Assembly (NCBI RefSeq): GCF_026241515.1
Contig: NZ_JAPHPW010000003.1
Coordinates: 1 to 64,000 of the forward strand
Length of the DNA stretch: 64,000 bases
Reading direction: 5' to 3'
Source of the DNA: Vibrio sp. 14G-20
Lineage (GTDB): Bacteria; Pseudomonadota; Gammaproteobacteria; Enterobacterales; Vibrionaceae
In this document: piece by piece, positions 56,430-64,000 of the stretch
How the letters are laid out: each line of letters opens with the position of its first letter
Position numbering within the stretch: the stretch's first letter is position 1
Made by a program: the position numbers and the translations under genes
Notes under the pieces: generated by a model
What the model saw: only the letters and a program-made list of their open reading frames with translations
Database searches by the model: none
Told to the model about the DNA's origin: nothing

Positions 56430-59009
56430 TTACGCGCTAATCTCATCCTTACGAGCACGCCTTCTTTGGTTCATTGCTAAACCAATCAAAATCAGTAGGG
56501 CAGGCAAGAACACCCACTCTTTCATTGGTCGATCTGCATCTTGGATAACGGATTTAATTTCCCAATCAAAGTCAATACCAGCGGCTTCTGCAGGGCTACC
56601 AAACTCAACCATATCAACAAACATCTTGTCGTCAGCTTGTGTCAGCATTAGGCCCATTGAAGCAATGCGGTCTTCACTTGTTGTTGCAGAATCTTCAAAC
56701 GGAAGGCGAACTGTCTTCTCAGAATAGTTACCTTCTAAGTTTTCGCCACCTACTCTCAATTCAAGTGATTGTCCCACAGATAGATTTTCTGTGATTTGAG
56801 CGATCTCAACTCCAGGTGAAAGAACTTTCTCTGGATAAATCATGTCCCACCAGAAACCTGGGCGGAAGAAAGAGAAGGTCAGAACGATAAGCAGTATAGT
56901 TTCCCACCACTTGTTCTTGGTGAACCACCAACCTTGAGTTGCTGCTGCAAAGATAAGTACCGCAGTAACAGAAGAGAAAATCGTTAGTGCTAAGTGCCAC
57001 CAAGAATCAATGCCCATCAACAGTAGTTGGGTATTGAAGATGAACATGAACGGCAAGATCGCGGTCCTGATATCGTAGGTAAAACCTTGAATACCTGTAC
57101 GAATTGGGTCTGATTTCGCAATCGCGGCGGCCGCAAAGGCTGCCAGACCTACCGGAGGTGTGTCATCCGCAAGAATACCGAAGTAGAACACGAATAAGTG
57201 AACCGCAATCAGTGGAATGATCAATCCGTGCGCTGCACCTAACGTAACAATGACCGGTGCCATCAGTGTTGAAACAACGATGTAGTTCGCCGTTGTTGGC
57301 AAGCCCATACCTAAGATCAAGCTGATTACCGCAGTGAATAGCAACATAAGAATGATGCTACCGCCTGAGATGAACTCAACAAAATCGGTCATTACAAGAC
57401 CGATACCCGTCAGAGTTACTACGCCTACAACCGTACCTGCAGCCGCTGTCGCTACGCCGATACCGATCATGTTACGTGCGCCTGAAACCAAGCTTTCTGC
57501 TAGGTCAACGAAACCAGCTTTAGTTTGCTCTGCAAGATCATCAGATTTATTCATCAGAGTCATCAAAGGACGCTGAGTGATCAAAATGAAGATCATGAAT
57601 ACTGTTGCCCAAAATGCAGATAAACCTGGAGAGAAACGTTCAACGGTTAGACACCACACTAGTACGACAATCGGTAGTAAGAAGTGAAGACCTGATTTAA
57701 TCGTTGGGCCTGGGTCTGGAACTTCAGTAAGTTCAGCATCGATTTCCATGCCGCCTTCAGCGGCGTATTTTGCTGATACGCGAACGAGAGCAACATAAGC
57801 GATCAATAGCGCTACTGTCACGATCGGTGTTGCAGCATCGCCAAAGACATCTTTCGTCCAACCGACACCGTAGTAAACCGCGGCACTAATAACACATAGA
57901 CCTAAAATGGTACCAGTGAAAGACAGTAGGCTTTGTACGATAGTTGGTGTGTGACGACGAGGTAGACCTGTCATGCCTGCTTTACATGCTTCTAGGTGAA
58001 CAATGTAAATCAGAGCGATGTAAGAGATCAGAGCTGGCAGTAGCGCCGCCTTGATTACTTCTACGTACGAGATGCCCACATACTCAACCATCAAGAATGC
58101 AGCAGCGCCCATGATAGGTGGTGTTAATTGACCATTGGTTGAAGCTGCTACTTCTACTGCACCAGCTTTTGTACCTGGGAAACCAACACGCTTCATTAGC
58201 GGGATAGTAAAGGTACCCGTGGTTACCACGTTCGCAATAGATGAACCTGATACCAGACCAGATAAACCAGACGCTACAACGGCTGCTTTTGCTGGACCAC
58301 CTTTCATATGACCAAGCAGAGAGAATGCAACCTTGATGAAGTAAGCACCAGCACCAGCACGTTCTAGCATTGCACCAAACAGTACAAACAAGAATACAAA
58401 TGACGTTGATACACCAAGAGCTACACCGAATACACCTTCTGTTGTTAGCCACAGGTGCGACATTGCCTTGTTCAGGCTCGCACCTTTGTGGGCAATCACG
58501 TCTGGCATGTGAGGGCCGCCAAAGGTGTAAAGTAGGAATACTGCCGCCACAACCATAAGAGGTGGACCCAAAGCGCGTCGTGTTGCTTCAAGCAGTAAAA
58601 CCATACCGAATACAGCCGCAACAATATCGAATGTTGTTGGTGCGCCCGAGCGTTCAGCGAGTTCAGTATAGAAAATATAGATATAAGAAGCTGAAAAGCT
58701 ACCTACAAGCGCTAGTATCCAATCGACTGCGGGGATGCGATCCCTAGGCGAGTTCTTCATGGCTGGATAAGCGGTAAAGGCTAGGAAAATAGCAAACGTA
58801 AGATGAATTGCTCGAGCTTCAGTGTCGTTTAAAATTGCGAAGTTAAAAATGAACGGCAGCGGAGATGCATACCAAAGTTGGAACAGTGACCAACATAGAG
58901 GCACAAACCATAAAATACGGCCTTGGATACCACGAGGGCTACGCGCACCAGTATCTGATTGTGCCACCATTTCTTGCACATCTGGAGACGGTGTTGTTGT
59001 CTGCGTCAT
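56430..59009 (-). CDS. TRAP transporter permease, fused small and large subunits, DUF3394 tail
   Basis: A fused DctQ-DctM permease of 859 aa. The N-terminal 4-helix Q part (about 20-170) is followed by the large M part with DctM signatures (GLSGLVSGSSIANVVTTG, ASTNGQLTPPIMGAAAFLM, LILGMGLPTTANYIV, FYFGILADDTPPVGLAAFAA). A soluble C-terminal domain (about 720-835, EKVLSPGVEIAQITENLSVG and GSPAEAAGIDFDWEI) resembles the PDZ-like DUF3394 tail, followed by a last helix. ATG 59009 is preferred over an upstream in-frame start at 59054: AAGGAT lies just before it and homology begins there. Fused permeases are typical of TAXI-TRAP systems. Confidence 0.92.
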   Translation of the reverse strand: MTQTTTPSPDVQEMVAQSDTGARSPRGIQGRILWFVPLCWSLFQLWYASPLPFIFNFAILNDTEARAIHLTFAIFLAFTAYPAMKNSPRDRIPAVDWILALVGSFSASYIYIFYTELAERSGAPTTFDIVAAVFGMVLLLEATRRALGPPLMVVAAVFLLYTFGGPHMPDVIAHKGASLNKAMSHLWLTTEGVFGVALGVSTSFVFLFVLFGAMLERAGAGAYFIKVAFSLLGHMKGGPAKAAVVASGLSGLVSGSSIANVVTTGTFTIPLMKRVGFPGTKAGAVEVAASTNGQLTPPIMGAAAFLMVEYVGISYVEVIKAALLPALISYIALIYIVHLEACKAGMTGLPRRHTPTIVQSLLSFTGTILGLCVISAAVYYGVGWTKDVFGDAATPIVTVALLIAYVALVRVSAKYAAEGGMEIDAELTEVPDPGPTIKSGLHFLLPIVVLVWCLTVERFSPGLSAFWATVFMIFILITQRPLMTLMNKSDDLAEQTKAGFVDLAESLVSGARNMIGIGVATAAAGTVVGVVTLTGIGLVMTDFVEFISGGSIILMLLFTAVISLILGMGLPTTANYIVVSTLMAPVIVTLGAAHGLIIPLIAVHLFVFYFGILADDTPPVGLAAFAAAAIAKSDPIRTGIQGFTYDIRTAILPFMFIFNTQLLLMGIDSWWHLALTIFSSVTAVLIFAAATQGWWFTKNKWWETILLIVLTFSFFRPGFWWDMIYPEKVLSPGVEIAQITENLSVGQSLELRVGGENLEGNYSEKTVRLPFEDSATTSEDRIASMGLMLTQADDKMFVDMVEFGSPAEAAGIDFDWEIKSVIQDADRPMKEWVFLPALLILIGLAMNQRRRARKDEISA

Positions 59010-59178
59010 GTACTTTATCCTTATTATTGATGGTCTGCCTTTTCTTACGAACAACCAAACGTTATTTATTTCCTATCAATTGTAGTGAATGGAAAAGGAA
59101 ATGCGTTCTTTGTTCGTCTTTGTCTTAGGCTTGATACGAAGGTAAGTCCTCCAAATTGGAGAAACTTAAAGGGTTGTT

Positions 59179-59242
59179 CTTTTCACTTAAGTTATTTTTA
59201 TAAACGTGAAAAGCCAATAAGGAGGGCTAGCCTCCTTATTGG
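59179..59242 (-). terminator. Tandem hairpins between TRAP binding-protein and permease genes
   Basis: Two adjacent inverted repeats lie after the binding-protein stop. The first on the minus strand is a 12-bp perfect stem (59214-59225 with 59231-59242) followed by CTTTTC. The second is an 8-bp stem (59179-59186 with 59206-59213). They could terminate or protect most transcripts so that the binding protein is made in excess. Confidence 0.6.
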
Positions 59243-59263
59243 TGTAGTAGGCTTAAAGTAGAG

Positions 59264-60232
59264 TTACTTTAGAAGGCCCACTTCTTTGTAGTATTTTGCT
59301 GCGCCTGGGTGAAGAGGGATAGAAATACCCGCTTTAACCATGTCTTCTTTTTTCAGGTTAGCAAATGCTGGGTGTAGGCGTTTGAATGTAGCGAAGTTTT
59401 CAAATACTGCCTTAGCAACGTTGTATGCAACTTCTTCAGAAACGTCTGAAGTTGTTACCATAGTTGCTGCAACACCGAAGCTGTTTACGTCAGCGTCTGT
59501 ACCACGGTACATGCCAGCAGGAACTGTGCTGTAAGCGTAGTATGGGTTTTCAGCTACAATCTTGTCGATCTGTGGACCTGTTGCTGAAACCAGTTTTGCA
59601 TCACAAGACGTTGTTGCTTCTTTGATTGATCCGTTCGGGTGACCAACCATGTAGATGAATGCATCAATCTTGTTATCACAAAGTGCTTGTGAACGCTCAG
59701 AACCTTTAAGTTCAGAAGCAAGCTTGAAGCTGTCGTTAGTCCAGCCCATAGCGTCCATTACAACACCCATCGTTGCACGGTCACCAGAGCCTGGGTTCCC
59801 AATGTTTACACGCTTACCAGCTAGGTCAGACACATTGTTGATGCCAGCATCGGTACGAGCGATGATGTTGAACGGTTCTGTATGTAGAGAGAACATCGCG
59901 CGAAGTTTTTTGTATTCGCCCTGATCTTTGAATTTACTTGTACCGTTGTAGCCGTGGTATTGCCAGTCCGATTGAACAACACCGAAATCTAGTTCACCAG
60001 CACGGATGGTGTTAACGTTGTAGATTGAACCACCAGTAGACTCTACAGAACAACGAATGTTATGGTCTTTGCGGCCCTTGTTCACTAGCTTACAAATCGC
60101 ACCACCAGTTGGGTAGTAAACACCCGTAACTGAACCAGTACCAATCGTGATGAACTCTTGAGCGTTAACAGCGCCAGCGCCCATTACAGCAGCTGCAATA
60201 GCACCAACTTTAATAAGTTTGGTAAATGCCAT
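59264..60232 (-). CDS. TAXI-family TRAP solute-binding protein
   Basis: A periplasmic binding protein of 322 aa with a clear signal peptide (about 1-24, cut before QEFITIGTG). It belongs to the TAXI/NMT1 type: [59 protein letters not shown] and the C-terminal [14 protein letters not shown]. The ligand is not predictable; glutamate or other dicarboxylates are known for some family members. AAGGAAGGG precedes ATG 60232. It is the first gene of the binding protein-permease-Usp cluster. Confidence 0.92.
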   Translation of the reverse strand: MAFTKLIKVGAIAAAVMGAGAVNAQEFITIGTGSVTGVYYPTGGAICKLVNKGRKDHNIRCSVESTGGSIYNVNTIRAGELDFGVVQSDWQYHGYNGTSKFKDQGEYKKLRAMFSLHTEPFNIIARTDAGINNVSDLAGKRVNIGNPGSGDRATMGVVMDAMGWTNDSFKLASELKGSERSQALCDNKIDAFIYMVGHPNGSIKEATTSCDAKLVSATGPQIDKIVAENPYYAYSTVPAGMYRGTDADVNSFGVAATMVTTSDVSEEVAYNVAKAVFENFATFKRLHPAFANLKKEDMVKAGISIPLHPGAAKYYKEVGLLK

Positions 60233-60501
60233 GAATTTCCCTTCCTTTATTCATTATTAACCCTGAAACAAGTGTAGTTGCTTCTGGAGTTTCCTATTTG
60301 GAAACGGCACCTTTTTCAATCCATGTGATGAAAAAGTGGCTGAATAATATCAAAAATTGGCAGAAAATTACTCAAATGTTAAAAGATATAGCTAAAAAAT
60401 CTAACAAATGACGGTTAGATCTCGTGTTTAATTTGCTATTGAGTTTTTTAAAATCAATGGTTTAGTGGGTTTTAAGAGGGGAGGGGATAGATATCTTAGG
60501 A

Positions 60502-60517
60502 TGTGATTTGGATCACG
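60502..60517. promoter_or_regulatory. CRP-like site upstream of the TRAP operon
   Basis: TGTGA, six bases, TCACG matches the CRP consensus in 9 of 10 positions. It is about 277 bp before the binding-protein start codon and overlaps the left arm of a hairpin. Confidence 0.6.
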
Positions 60518-60540
60518 AAGCGAATAGATGTTCGTGATCC
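60510..60540. terminator. Perfect hairpin after argR, overlapping the CRP-like site
   Basis: GGATCACGAA (60510-60519) and TTCGTGATCC (60531-60540) form a 10-bp perfect stem with an 11-nt loop 35 bp after the argR stop. No T-run follows on either strand, so termination is uncertain. Confidence 0.45.
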
Positions 60541-60574
60541 ATTAGTAGCTGTGATAGTTATGAAACTATGACAA

Positions 60575-61045
60575 TTATCCAGCGTATTCAAACAGTTCGC
60601 ACACTGAATCAAACAGTTGCTTAGTGGTCACTGACAAGGTTGGAGTAATGAAGATAGTGTCATCACCTGCGACTACGCCCAGTATACCTTCCGACTTACC
60701 TAGTGAGTCTAATAAACGAGCAATCAGTTGCGCAGCACCAGGGCCTGTGTGTATCACCACCAATGCATTGTTGTGGTCAATATCTAGCACCAACTCTCGT
60801 AAAGAGCTAGAAACAGTCGGAACACCAAGCTCAGCAGGAAGACAGTAAACCATCTCCATTTTTGCGTTACGAGTTCGAACGGCACCAAACTTGGTTAACA
60901 TACGCGAGACTTTAGACTGGTTGATGCTTTCAAAACCTTCGTGTTTTAGGGCATCCACAATTTCGCCTTGTGAGCCAAAACGTTCTTCTTTTAGTAAGGC
61001 TTTAAATGCACGAACTAAGTTGTCTTGCTTTTCTGTATTGCGCAT
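60575..61045 (-). CDS. argR: Arginine repressor
   Basis: Arginine-responsive regulator of arginine metabolism, 156 aa, normal length. The N-terminal winged helix (about 1-75) reads [20 protein letters not shown] and [21 protein letters not shown]. The C-terminal hexamerisation and arginine-binding domain contains [18 protein letters not shown] and [13 protein letters not shown] with the aspartate pair that binds arginine. It is divergent from mdh, the same arrangement as in E. coli. Confidence 0.96.
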   Translation of the reverse strand: MRNTEKQDNLVRAFKALLKEERFGSQGEIVDALKHEGFESINQSKVSRMLTKFGAVRTRNAKMEMVYCLPAELGVPTVSSSLRELVLDIDHNNALVVIHTGPGAAQLIARLLDSLGKSEGILGVVAGDDTIFITPTLSVTTKQLFDSVCELFEYAG

Positions 61046-61080
61046 ATGTCATTCTTATTCATTAACAAAGATGTTTGCAT

Positions 61081-61099
61081 ATTCTCGCATACATATTCA
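61081..61099 (-). promoter_or_regulatory. Candidate ARG box in the argR promoter
   Basis: The minus strand contains TTGAATATGTATGCGAGAAT. The left half TGAAT is perfect, while the right half only partly matches ATTCA. Another TGAAT lies nearer the start (61055-61060). Autoregulation of argR is known in E. coli; this assignment is tentative. Confidence 0.3.
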
Positions 61100-61280
61100 A
61101 TTTTAGCCAAAACATCCCTGTAATTTGTTAGTCATATCACTGTAAATGTTTAATAGAATAATGTGTTATTTGCGACGACTTATTTTGTTATTTCAGATGA
61201 TTATCGCCATAATGCGAACTTGCTGTGTAGCACGGTTTTATTGACTTGCGCGAAGTCGCAAAGCTAGCGTTAATTGATTG

Positions 61281-61297
61281 TAATCACTTTGTGATTA
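61281..61297. promoter_or_regulatory. Perfect palindrome upstream of mdh
   Basis: TAATCAC-TTT-GTGATTA is a 17-bp perfect inverted repeat 99 bp before the mdh start. The half-sites point the wrong way for CRP, so the binding factor is unknown. Confidence 0.45.
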
Positions 61298-61395
61298 ATA
61301 TAGTTTTTTAATCATAATTTAGCTTTTTAGCCTTAATTAGCTCAAGAACTACCCTACAAAGAATCTATAAGAGAAAGCTCTCAAGGAGAATAACA

Positions 61396-62331
61396 ATGAA
61401 AGTAGCTGTTATTGGTGCCGCTGGTGGCATCGGTCAAGCCCTAGCCCTACTACTAAAGAACCGCCTACCTGCTGGTTCAGATCTTGCACTTTACGACATT
61501 GCACCGGTAACACCGGGTGTCGCTGCCGATCTTAGCCACATCCCAACGCCTGTTTCGATCAAAGGTTACGCGGGCGAAGATCCAACGCCAGCACTTGAAG
61601 GTGCGGATGTTGTACTTATTTCTGCGGGTGTTGCTCGTAAGCCTGGTATGGATCGTGCGGATCTTTTCAATGTGAACGCTGGCATTGTTAAGTCTCTTGC
61701 AGAGAAAATCGCAGTTACTTGTCCTACTGCTTGTGTTGGTATCATCACTAACCCAGTAAACACAACAGTGCCAATCGCTGCTGAAGTACTTAAGAAAGCT
61801 GGCGTTTACGACAAGCGTCGTCTATTCGGTATTACTACTCTTGATGTAATTCGTTCAGAAACGTTTGTTGCTGAGCTGAAAGATAAAGATCCAGGCGACA
61901 TCCGTGTTCCTGTAATCGGTGGTCACTCTGGCGTAACTATCCTTCCTCTACTTTCTCAAGTTGAAGGCGTAGAGTTCACTGACGAAGAAATCGCAGCACT
62001 AACGACTCGTATCCAAAACGCGGGTACTGAAGTAGTAGAAGCTAAAGCTGGCGGCGGCAGTGCTACACTGTCTATGGGGCAAGCGGCTTGTCGTTTCGGT
62101 CTTGCACTAGTTAAAGCTCTTCAAGGCGAAGAGAACGTGATTGAGTGTGCATACGTTGAAGGTGAAGGCGAGCACGCACCATTCTTCGCTCAACCAGTTA
62201 AGCTAGGTAAAGAGGGCGCAGAAGCGATCCTTAGCTATGGTGAACTGAGCGACTTTGAGCGTAACGCTTTAGATAGCATGCTTGAAACGCTAAATGGCGA
62301 TATTGAGATTGGTGTTGAATTCGCTAAATAA
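61396..62331 (+). CDS. mdh: Malate dehydrogenase
   Basis: NAD-dependent interconversion of malate and oxaloacetate in the TCA cycle, 311 aa, the length of the enterobacterial/vibrio enzyme. The nucleotide motif [14 protein letters not shown] (7-20), the mobile loop [17 protein letters not shown] with catalytic-site arginines, [10 protein letters not shown], and the catalytic histidine in [13 protein letters not shown] (about 177) are visible. AAGGAG precedes ATG 61396. It has a terminator of its own and is divergent from argR. Confidence 0.97.
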   Translation: MKVAVIGAAGGIGQALALLLKNRLPAGSDLALYDIAPVTPGVAADLSHIPTPVSIKGYAGEDPTPALEGADVVLISAGVARKPGMDRADLFNVNAGIVKSLAEKIAVTCPTACVGIITNPVNTTVPIAAEVLKKAGVYDKRRLFGITTLDVIRSETFVAELKDKDPGDIRVPVIGGHSGVTILPLLSQVEGVEFTDEEIAALTTRIQNAGTEVVEAKAGGGSATLSMGQAACRFGLALVKALQGEENVIECAYVEGEGEHAPFFAQPVKLGKEGAEAILSYGELSDFERNALDSMLETLNGDIEIGVEFAK

Positions 62332-62370
62332 ACGATAGATAACTGAACTCTGCTAAAAAGACAGTTAATG

Positions 62371-62398
62371 AAAGTCGATCATTGTGATCGGCTTTTTT
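62371..62398 (+). terminator. Terminator of mdh
   Basis: An 11-bp stem with one T-G pair (62371-62381 with 62385-62395) and a T-run, 40 bp after the mdh stop. Confidence 0.8.
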
Positions 62399-62460
62399 GA
62401 TCCTTGTATTCAACCCACTCGTATTCTTTTTGTTATTACGAAGAATTAGGGTATTGGATT

Positions 62461-62652
62461 ATGACTAGAGTACAAAAGGGAATGAATGTTAACTATCTAG
62501 GTCGCTTGGGCAAGATATTGGTTATCGATGAGCAAGAGCAGTTCGCTTTGTTTGAGTCTTACAACAGTCATAAGCAATATGCGGTTCCGTTGGAAGAACT
62601 TGAAGAGATAGAAGTGCAATTACCTTTATCATTAGAATCGAGTCGATATTAA
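62461..62652 (+). CDS. Small hypothetical protein, 63 aa
   Basis: Not recognised. It encodes an acidic soluble peptide beginning MTRVQKGMNVNYLGRLGKIL with strand-like hydrophobic stretches (LVIDEQEQFALFE, YAVPLEELEEIEVQL) that could fold as a small beta barrel. ATG 62461 is preferred to ATG 62404, because the longer version starts beside the mdh terminator and adds a Tyr/Cys-rich stretch. The ribosome site is weak (AGGG about 13 nt upstream). It has its own terminator after the stop, which supports it as a real unit between mdh and ispB. Confidence 0.6.
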   Translation: MTRVQKGMNVNYLGRLGKILVIDEQEQFALFESYNSHKQYAVPLEELEEIEVQLPLSLESSRY

Positions 62653-62678
62653 AACCCAGAGTAATATCTAGCAGGATC

Positions 62679-62706
62679 AAAAAAAGAGCCAACCGGCTCT
62701 TTTTTA
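62679..62706. terminator. Bidirectional terminator, small gene / ispB
   Basis: A perfect stem (62679-62690 with 62695-62706) has an AACC loop, with A6 and T6 arms, between convergent genes. Confidence 0.88.
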
Positions 62707-62740
62707 TTATATAGCTGTCTACTGACTACTTAGCTTCTAT

Positions 62741-63712
62741 TTACTTGCTACGTTTTACTGCAAGGTGAGCTAGCGTAGTTAAAGCCTGCTTATATTCTGA
62801 ATCAGGAAGAATAGAAAGCTCAGCTATCGCTTTATCAGCTTCTTCATAGGCTTTATTGGTCGTGTACTCTAACGAGCCTGTCTCTTTCATTACAGACATA
62901 ATGTCGTCGAGACGTTCCATACCATTGGCTTTTTCGATCGCTTCACGAATCATGCTCGCTTGGTCTGGGGAGCCATTACGCATTGCGTAAAGCAACGGTA
63001 ACGTCGGTTTACCTTCTGCTAGGTCATCACCAACATTTTTACCCATCTCTTTACCATCAGCGGTGTAATCCATCACATCATCAATAAGCTGGAATGCCGT
63101 TCCTAGGTATTTACCGTAGTTTTGCATCGCCGTTTCGATTTCAGGTGAAGACTCTGTAAGAATCGCGCCGATTTGGGTTGCGGCTTCAAACAAACGAGCG
63201 GTCTTTGAATAGATCACCTGCATGTAGCTTTCTTCTGTAGTGTCTGGGTTATTGCAGTTCATCAATTGTTGAACTTCACCCTCGGCAATCACGTTTACGG
63301 CTTCACTCATTAATTCAAGGATCCTTAAAGATCCTAGCGTCGTCATCATCTGGAATGAGCGAGTGTAAATAAAGTCCCCGACCAAAACGCTAGCGGCATT
63401 ACCAAAAGCTGCATTGGCAGTCGCTTTACCACGTCTCATGTCCGATTCGTCGACGACATCATCATGAAGTAAAGTTGCTGTGTGAATAAACTCAATAAAG
63501 GCAGCAGAGGTGATATGAGCTTCACCTTGATAACCAAGAGCACGAGCAGATAAAAGAGCAAGCAAAGGGCGTAGGCGTTTGCCTCCACCGCTAACGATAT
63601 AAAAACCAAGCTGGTTGATTAAACTTACGTCAGAATTAAGTTGGGCTTGAATTGTTTCATTCACTTTTGCCATATCATTGGCAGTAAGCGTTTGGATAGC
63701 TTTAAAATCCAT
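62741..63712 (-). CDS. ispB: Octaprenyl diphosphate synthase
   Basis: Elongates farnesyl diphosphate with isopentenyl units to the C40 side chain of ubiquinone and menaquinone. The 323-aa trans-prenyltransferase has GGGKRLRPLL (about 42-51), the first aspartate-rich motif LLHDDVVDES (D84, D85, D88) and second aspartate-rich motif QLIDDVMDYT (about 209-218). It is divergent from rplU, as in E. coli. Confidence 0.96.
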   Translation of the reverse strand: MDFKAIQTLTANDMAKVNETIQAQLNSDVSLINQLGFYIVSGGGKRLRPLLALLSARALGYQGEAHITSAAFIEFIHTATLLHDDVVDESDMRRGKATANAAFGNAASVLVGDFIYTRSFQMMTTLGSLRILELMSEAVNVIAEGEVQQLMNCNNPDTTEESYMQVIYSKTARLFEAATQIGAILTESSPEIETAMQNYGKYLGTAFQLIDDVMDYTADGKEMGKNVGDDLAEGKPTLPLLYAMRNGSPDQASMIREAIEKANGMERLDDIMSVMKETGSLEYTTNKAYEEADKAIAELSILPDSEYKQALTTLAHLAVKRSK

Positions 63713-63870
63713 TGTTCATCCGGCTGAAGTTAGACCCTGAAAGGCTTATACGTTGTATTTAATTGTTGAATAATACACGTAAAAAACGTTGATTAATACA
63801 TCACTTAAGGGCATCATTGCCGCACTTTTCTTTGGCGAACATGTTTTCGCCAATATTTTAAAAATATGGC

Positions 63871-63899
63871 TTGTCATAGCGCCATGATTCCCGTAGAAT
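63871..63899 (+). promoter_or_regulatory. Strong sigma-70 promoter of rplU
   Basis: TTGTCA (63871-63876), 17 bp and TAGAAT (63894-63899). An A/T-rich UP-element-like stretch (63853-63866) lies directly upstream, as is usual for ribosomal-protein genes. Confidence 0.7.
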
Positions 63900-63922
63900 C
63901 TGCGCCCTATTGATTAGTTTAG

Positions 63923-63963
63923 CGCACACCCGAGTTGTACAATTAACAACCATAGGCTGTGCG
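63923..63963 (+). promoter_or_regulatory. Structured leader of rplU
   Basis: CGCACA (63923-63928) pairs with TGTGCG (63958-63963), and GTTGT (63934-63938) pairs with ACAAC (63946-63950), giving a two-part stem-loop that starts about 16 nt after the likely transcript start. It could be an autoregulatory site, but I cannot match it to a named leader family. Confidence 0.4.
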
Positions 63964-63981
63964 GAAAAAGCGGAGTAAAAT

Positions 63982-64000
63982 ATGTACGCTGTTTTCCAAT
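63982..64000 (+). CDS. rplU: 50S ribosomal protein L21, first codons only
   Basis: ATG 63982 follows GGAG and encodes MYAVFQ before the right edge cuts it. This matches the universal L21 start, and position divergent from ispB, behind a strong promoter, agrees with rplU-rpmA in other gamma-proteobacteria. The rest is outside the window. Confidence 0.85.

Larger units (their letters stand above)
60233..60574. other. 342-bp intergenic region, TRAP operon / argR
   Basis: No supported gene. It holds the TRAP leader with a long A/T-rich stretch, a CRP-like site (60502-60517) and a perfect 10-bp inverted repeat (60510-60540) near the argR end. No convincing -35/-10 pair was found. Confidence 0.6.
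61046..61395. other. 350-bp intergenic region, argR / mdh
   Basis: Divergent promoter region without a supported small gene. ARG-box-like half sites lie near argR and a perfect 17-bp palindrome lies 99 bp before mdh. The remaining A/T-rich sequence shows no confident promoter pair. Confidence 0.6.

Noticed and set aside
58084..58452. 122-codon antisense frame rich in Cys and Trp in the TRAP permease
   Set aside because: Its composition is abnormal and it mirrors conserved DctM codons.
61281..61297. CRP site before mdh
   Set aside because: The half-sites are ATCAC...GTGAT, the reverse of the TGTGA...TCACA order CRP needs.

Overview
This window reads as a chromosomal segment of a Vibrio, most likely chromosome I. 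The evidence is a complete MSHA (mannose-sensitive haemagglutinin) type IV pilus locus, a QstR-type competence regulator beside ssb, and an overall order (metH, lysC, aminotransferase, pglL, uvrA, galU, qstR, ssb, csrD/mshH, msh genes, mreBCD ... argR, mdh, ispB, rplU) that I recall from the equivalent region of Vibrio cholerae. Species assignment (perhaps the Splendidus clade) is inference only. Almost all of the window is core genome. The only mobile DNA seen is an IS110-family element cut by the left edge and a roughly 270-bp MITE-like repeat between mreB and mreC.

Layout. 1-792: partial IS110 transposase. 0.9-9.1 kb: CPA1 cation/proton antiporter, metH with a MetJ-type operator, lysC with a lysine riboswitch and its promoter, and a class V aminotransferase. 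9.2-16.6 kb: O-oligosaccharyltransferase PglL, uvrA with a textbook LexA box, galU, qstR and ssb. 16.7-36.3 kb: the MSHA locus in two blocks. csrD/mshH and mshI-J-K-L-M-N-E-G-F encode the regulator and secretion machine. After a terminator come mshB-A-C-D-O-P-Q, the pilins and a very large secreted tip or adhesin-like protein. 36.5-47.6 kb: mreB, the MITE, mreC, mreD, maf, rng, yhdP, a nitrilase-fold amidase and tldD. 47.7-55.8 kb: a PIN-PhoH protein, rapA, an atypical Nramp-fold transporter, rluA and a 2-hydroxyacid dehydrogenase. 55.9-60.2 kb: a TAXI-type TRAP transporter with a universal stress protein. 60.5-64 kb: divergent argR and mdh, a small conserved-looking protein, ispB and the first codons of rplU.

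How the parts work together. MSHA output appears to be tuned by c-di-GMP (the MshE N-terminal domain carries two RLGD/KLGD-type motifs), by terminators that separate the machine, major pilin and minor pilin genes, and possibly by glycosylation (PglL lies nearby). Amino-acid feedback is visible as a met box before metH, the lysC lysine riboswitch, and argR itself. Global control is suggested by CRP-like sites upstream of rapA and upstream of the TRAP operon.

No CRISPR array, phage-defence island, tRNA or rRNA was found, and no wholly new multi-gene system stands out. The best second-look items are the structured MITE inside the essential mreBCD operon, the unassigned N-terminal two thirds of MshQ, the non-canonical Nramp motifs, the repeat-like insertion in Maf, and the hairpin/CRP architecture of the TRAP operon.
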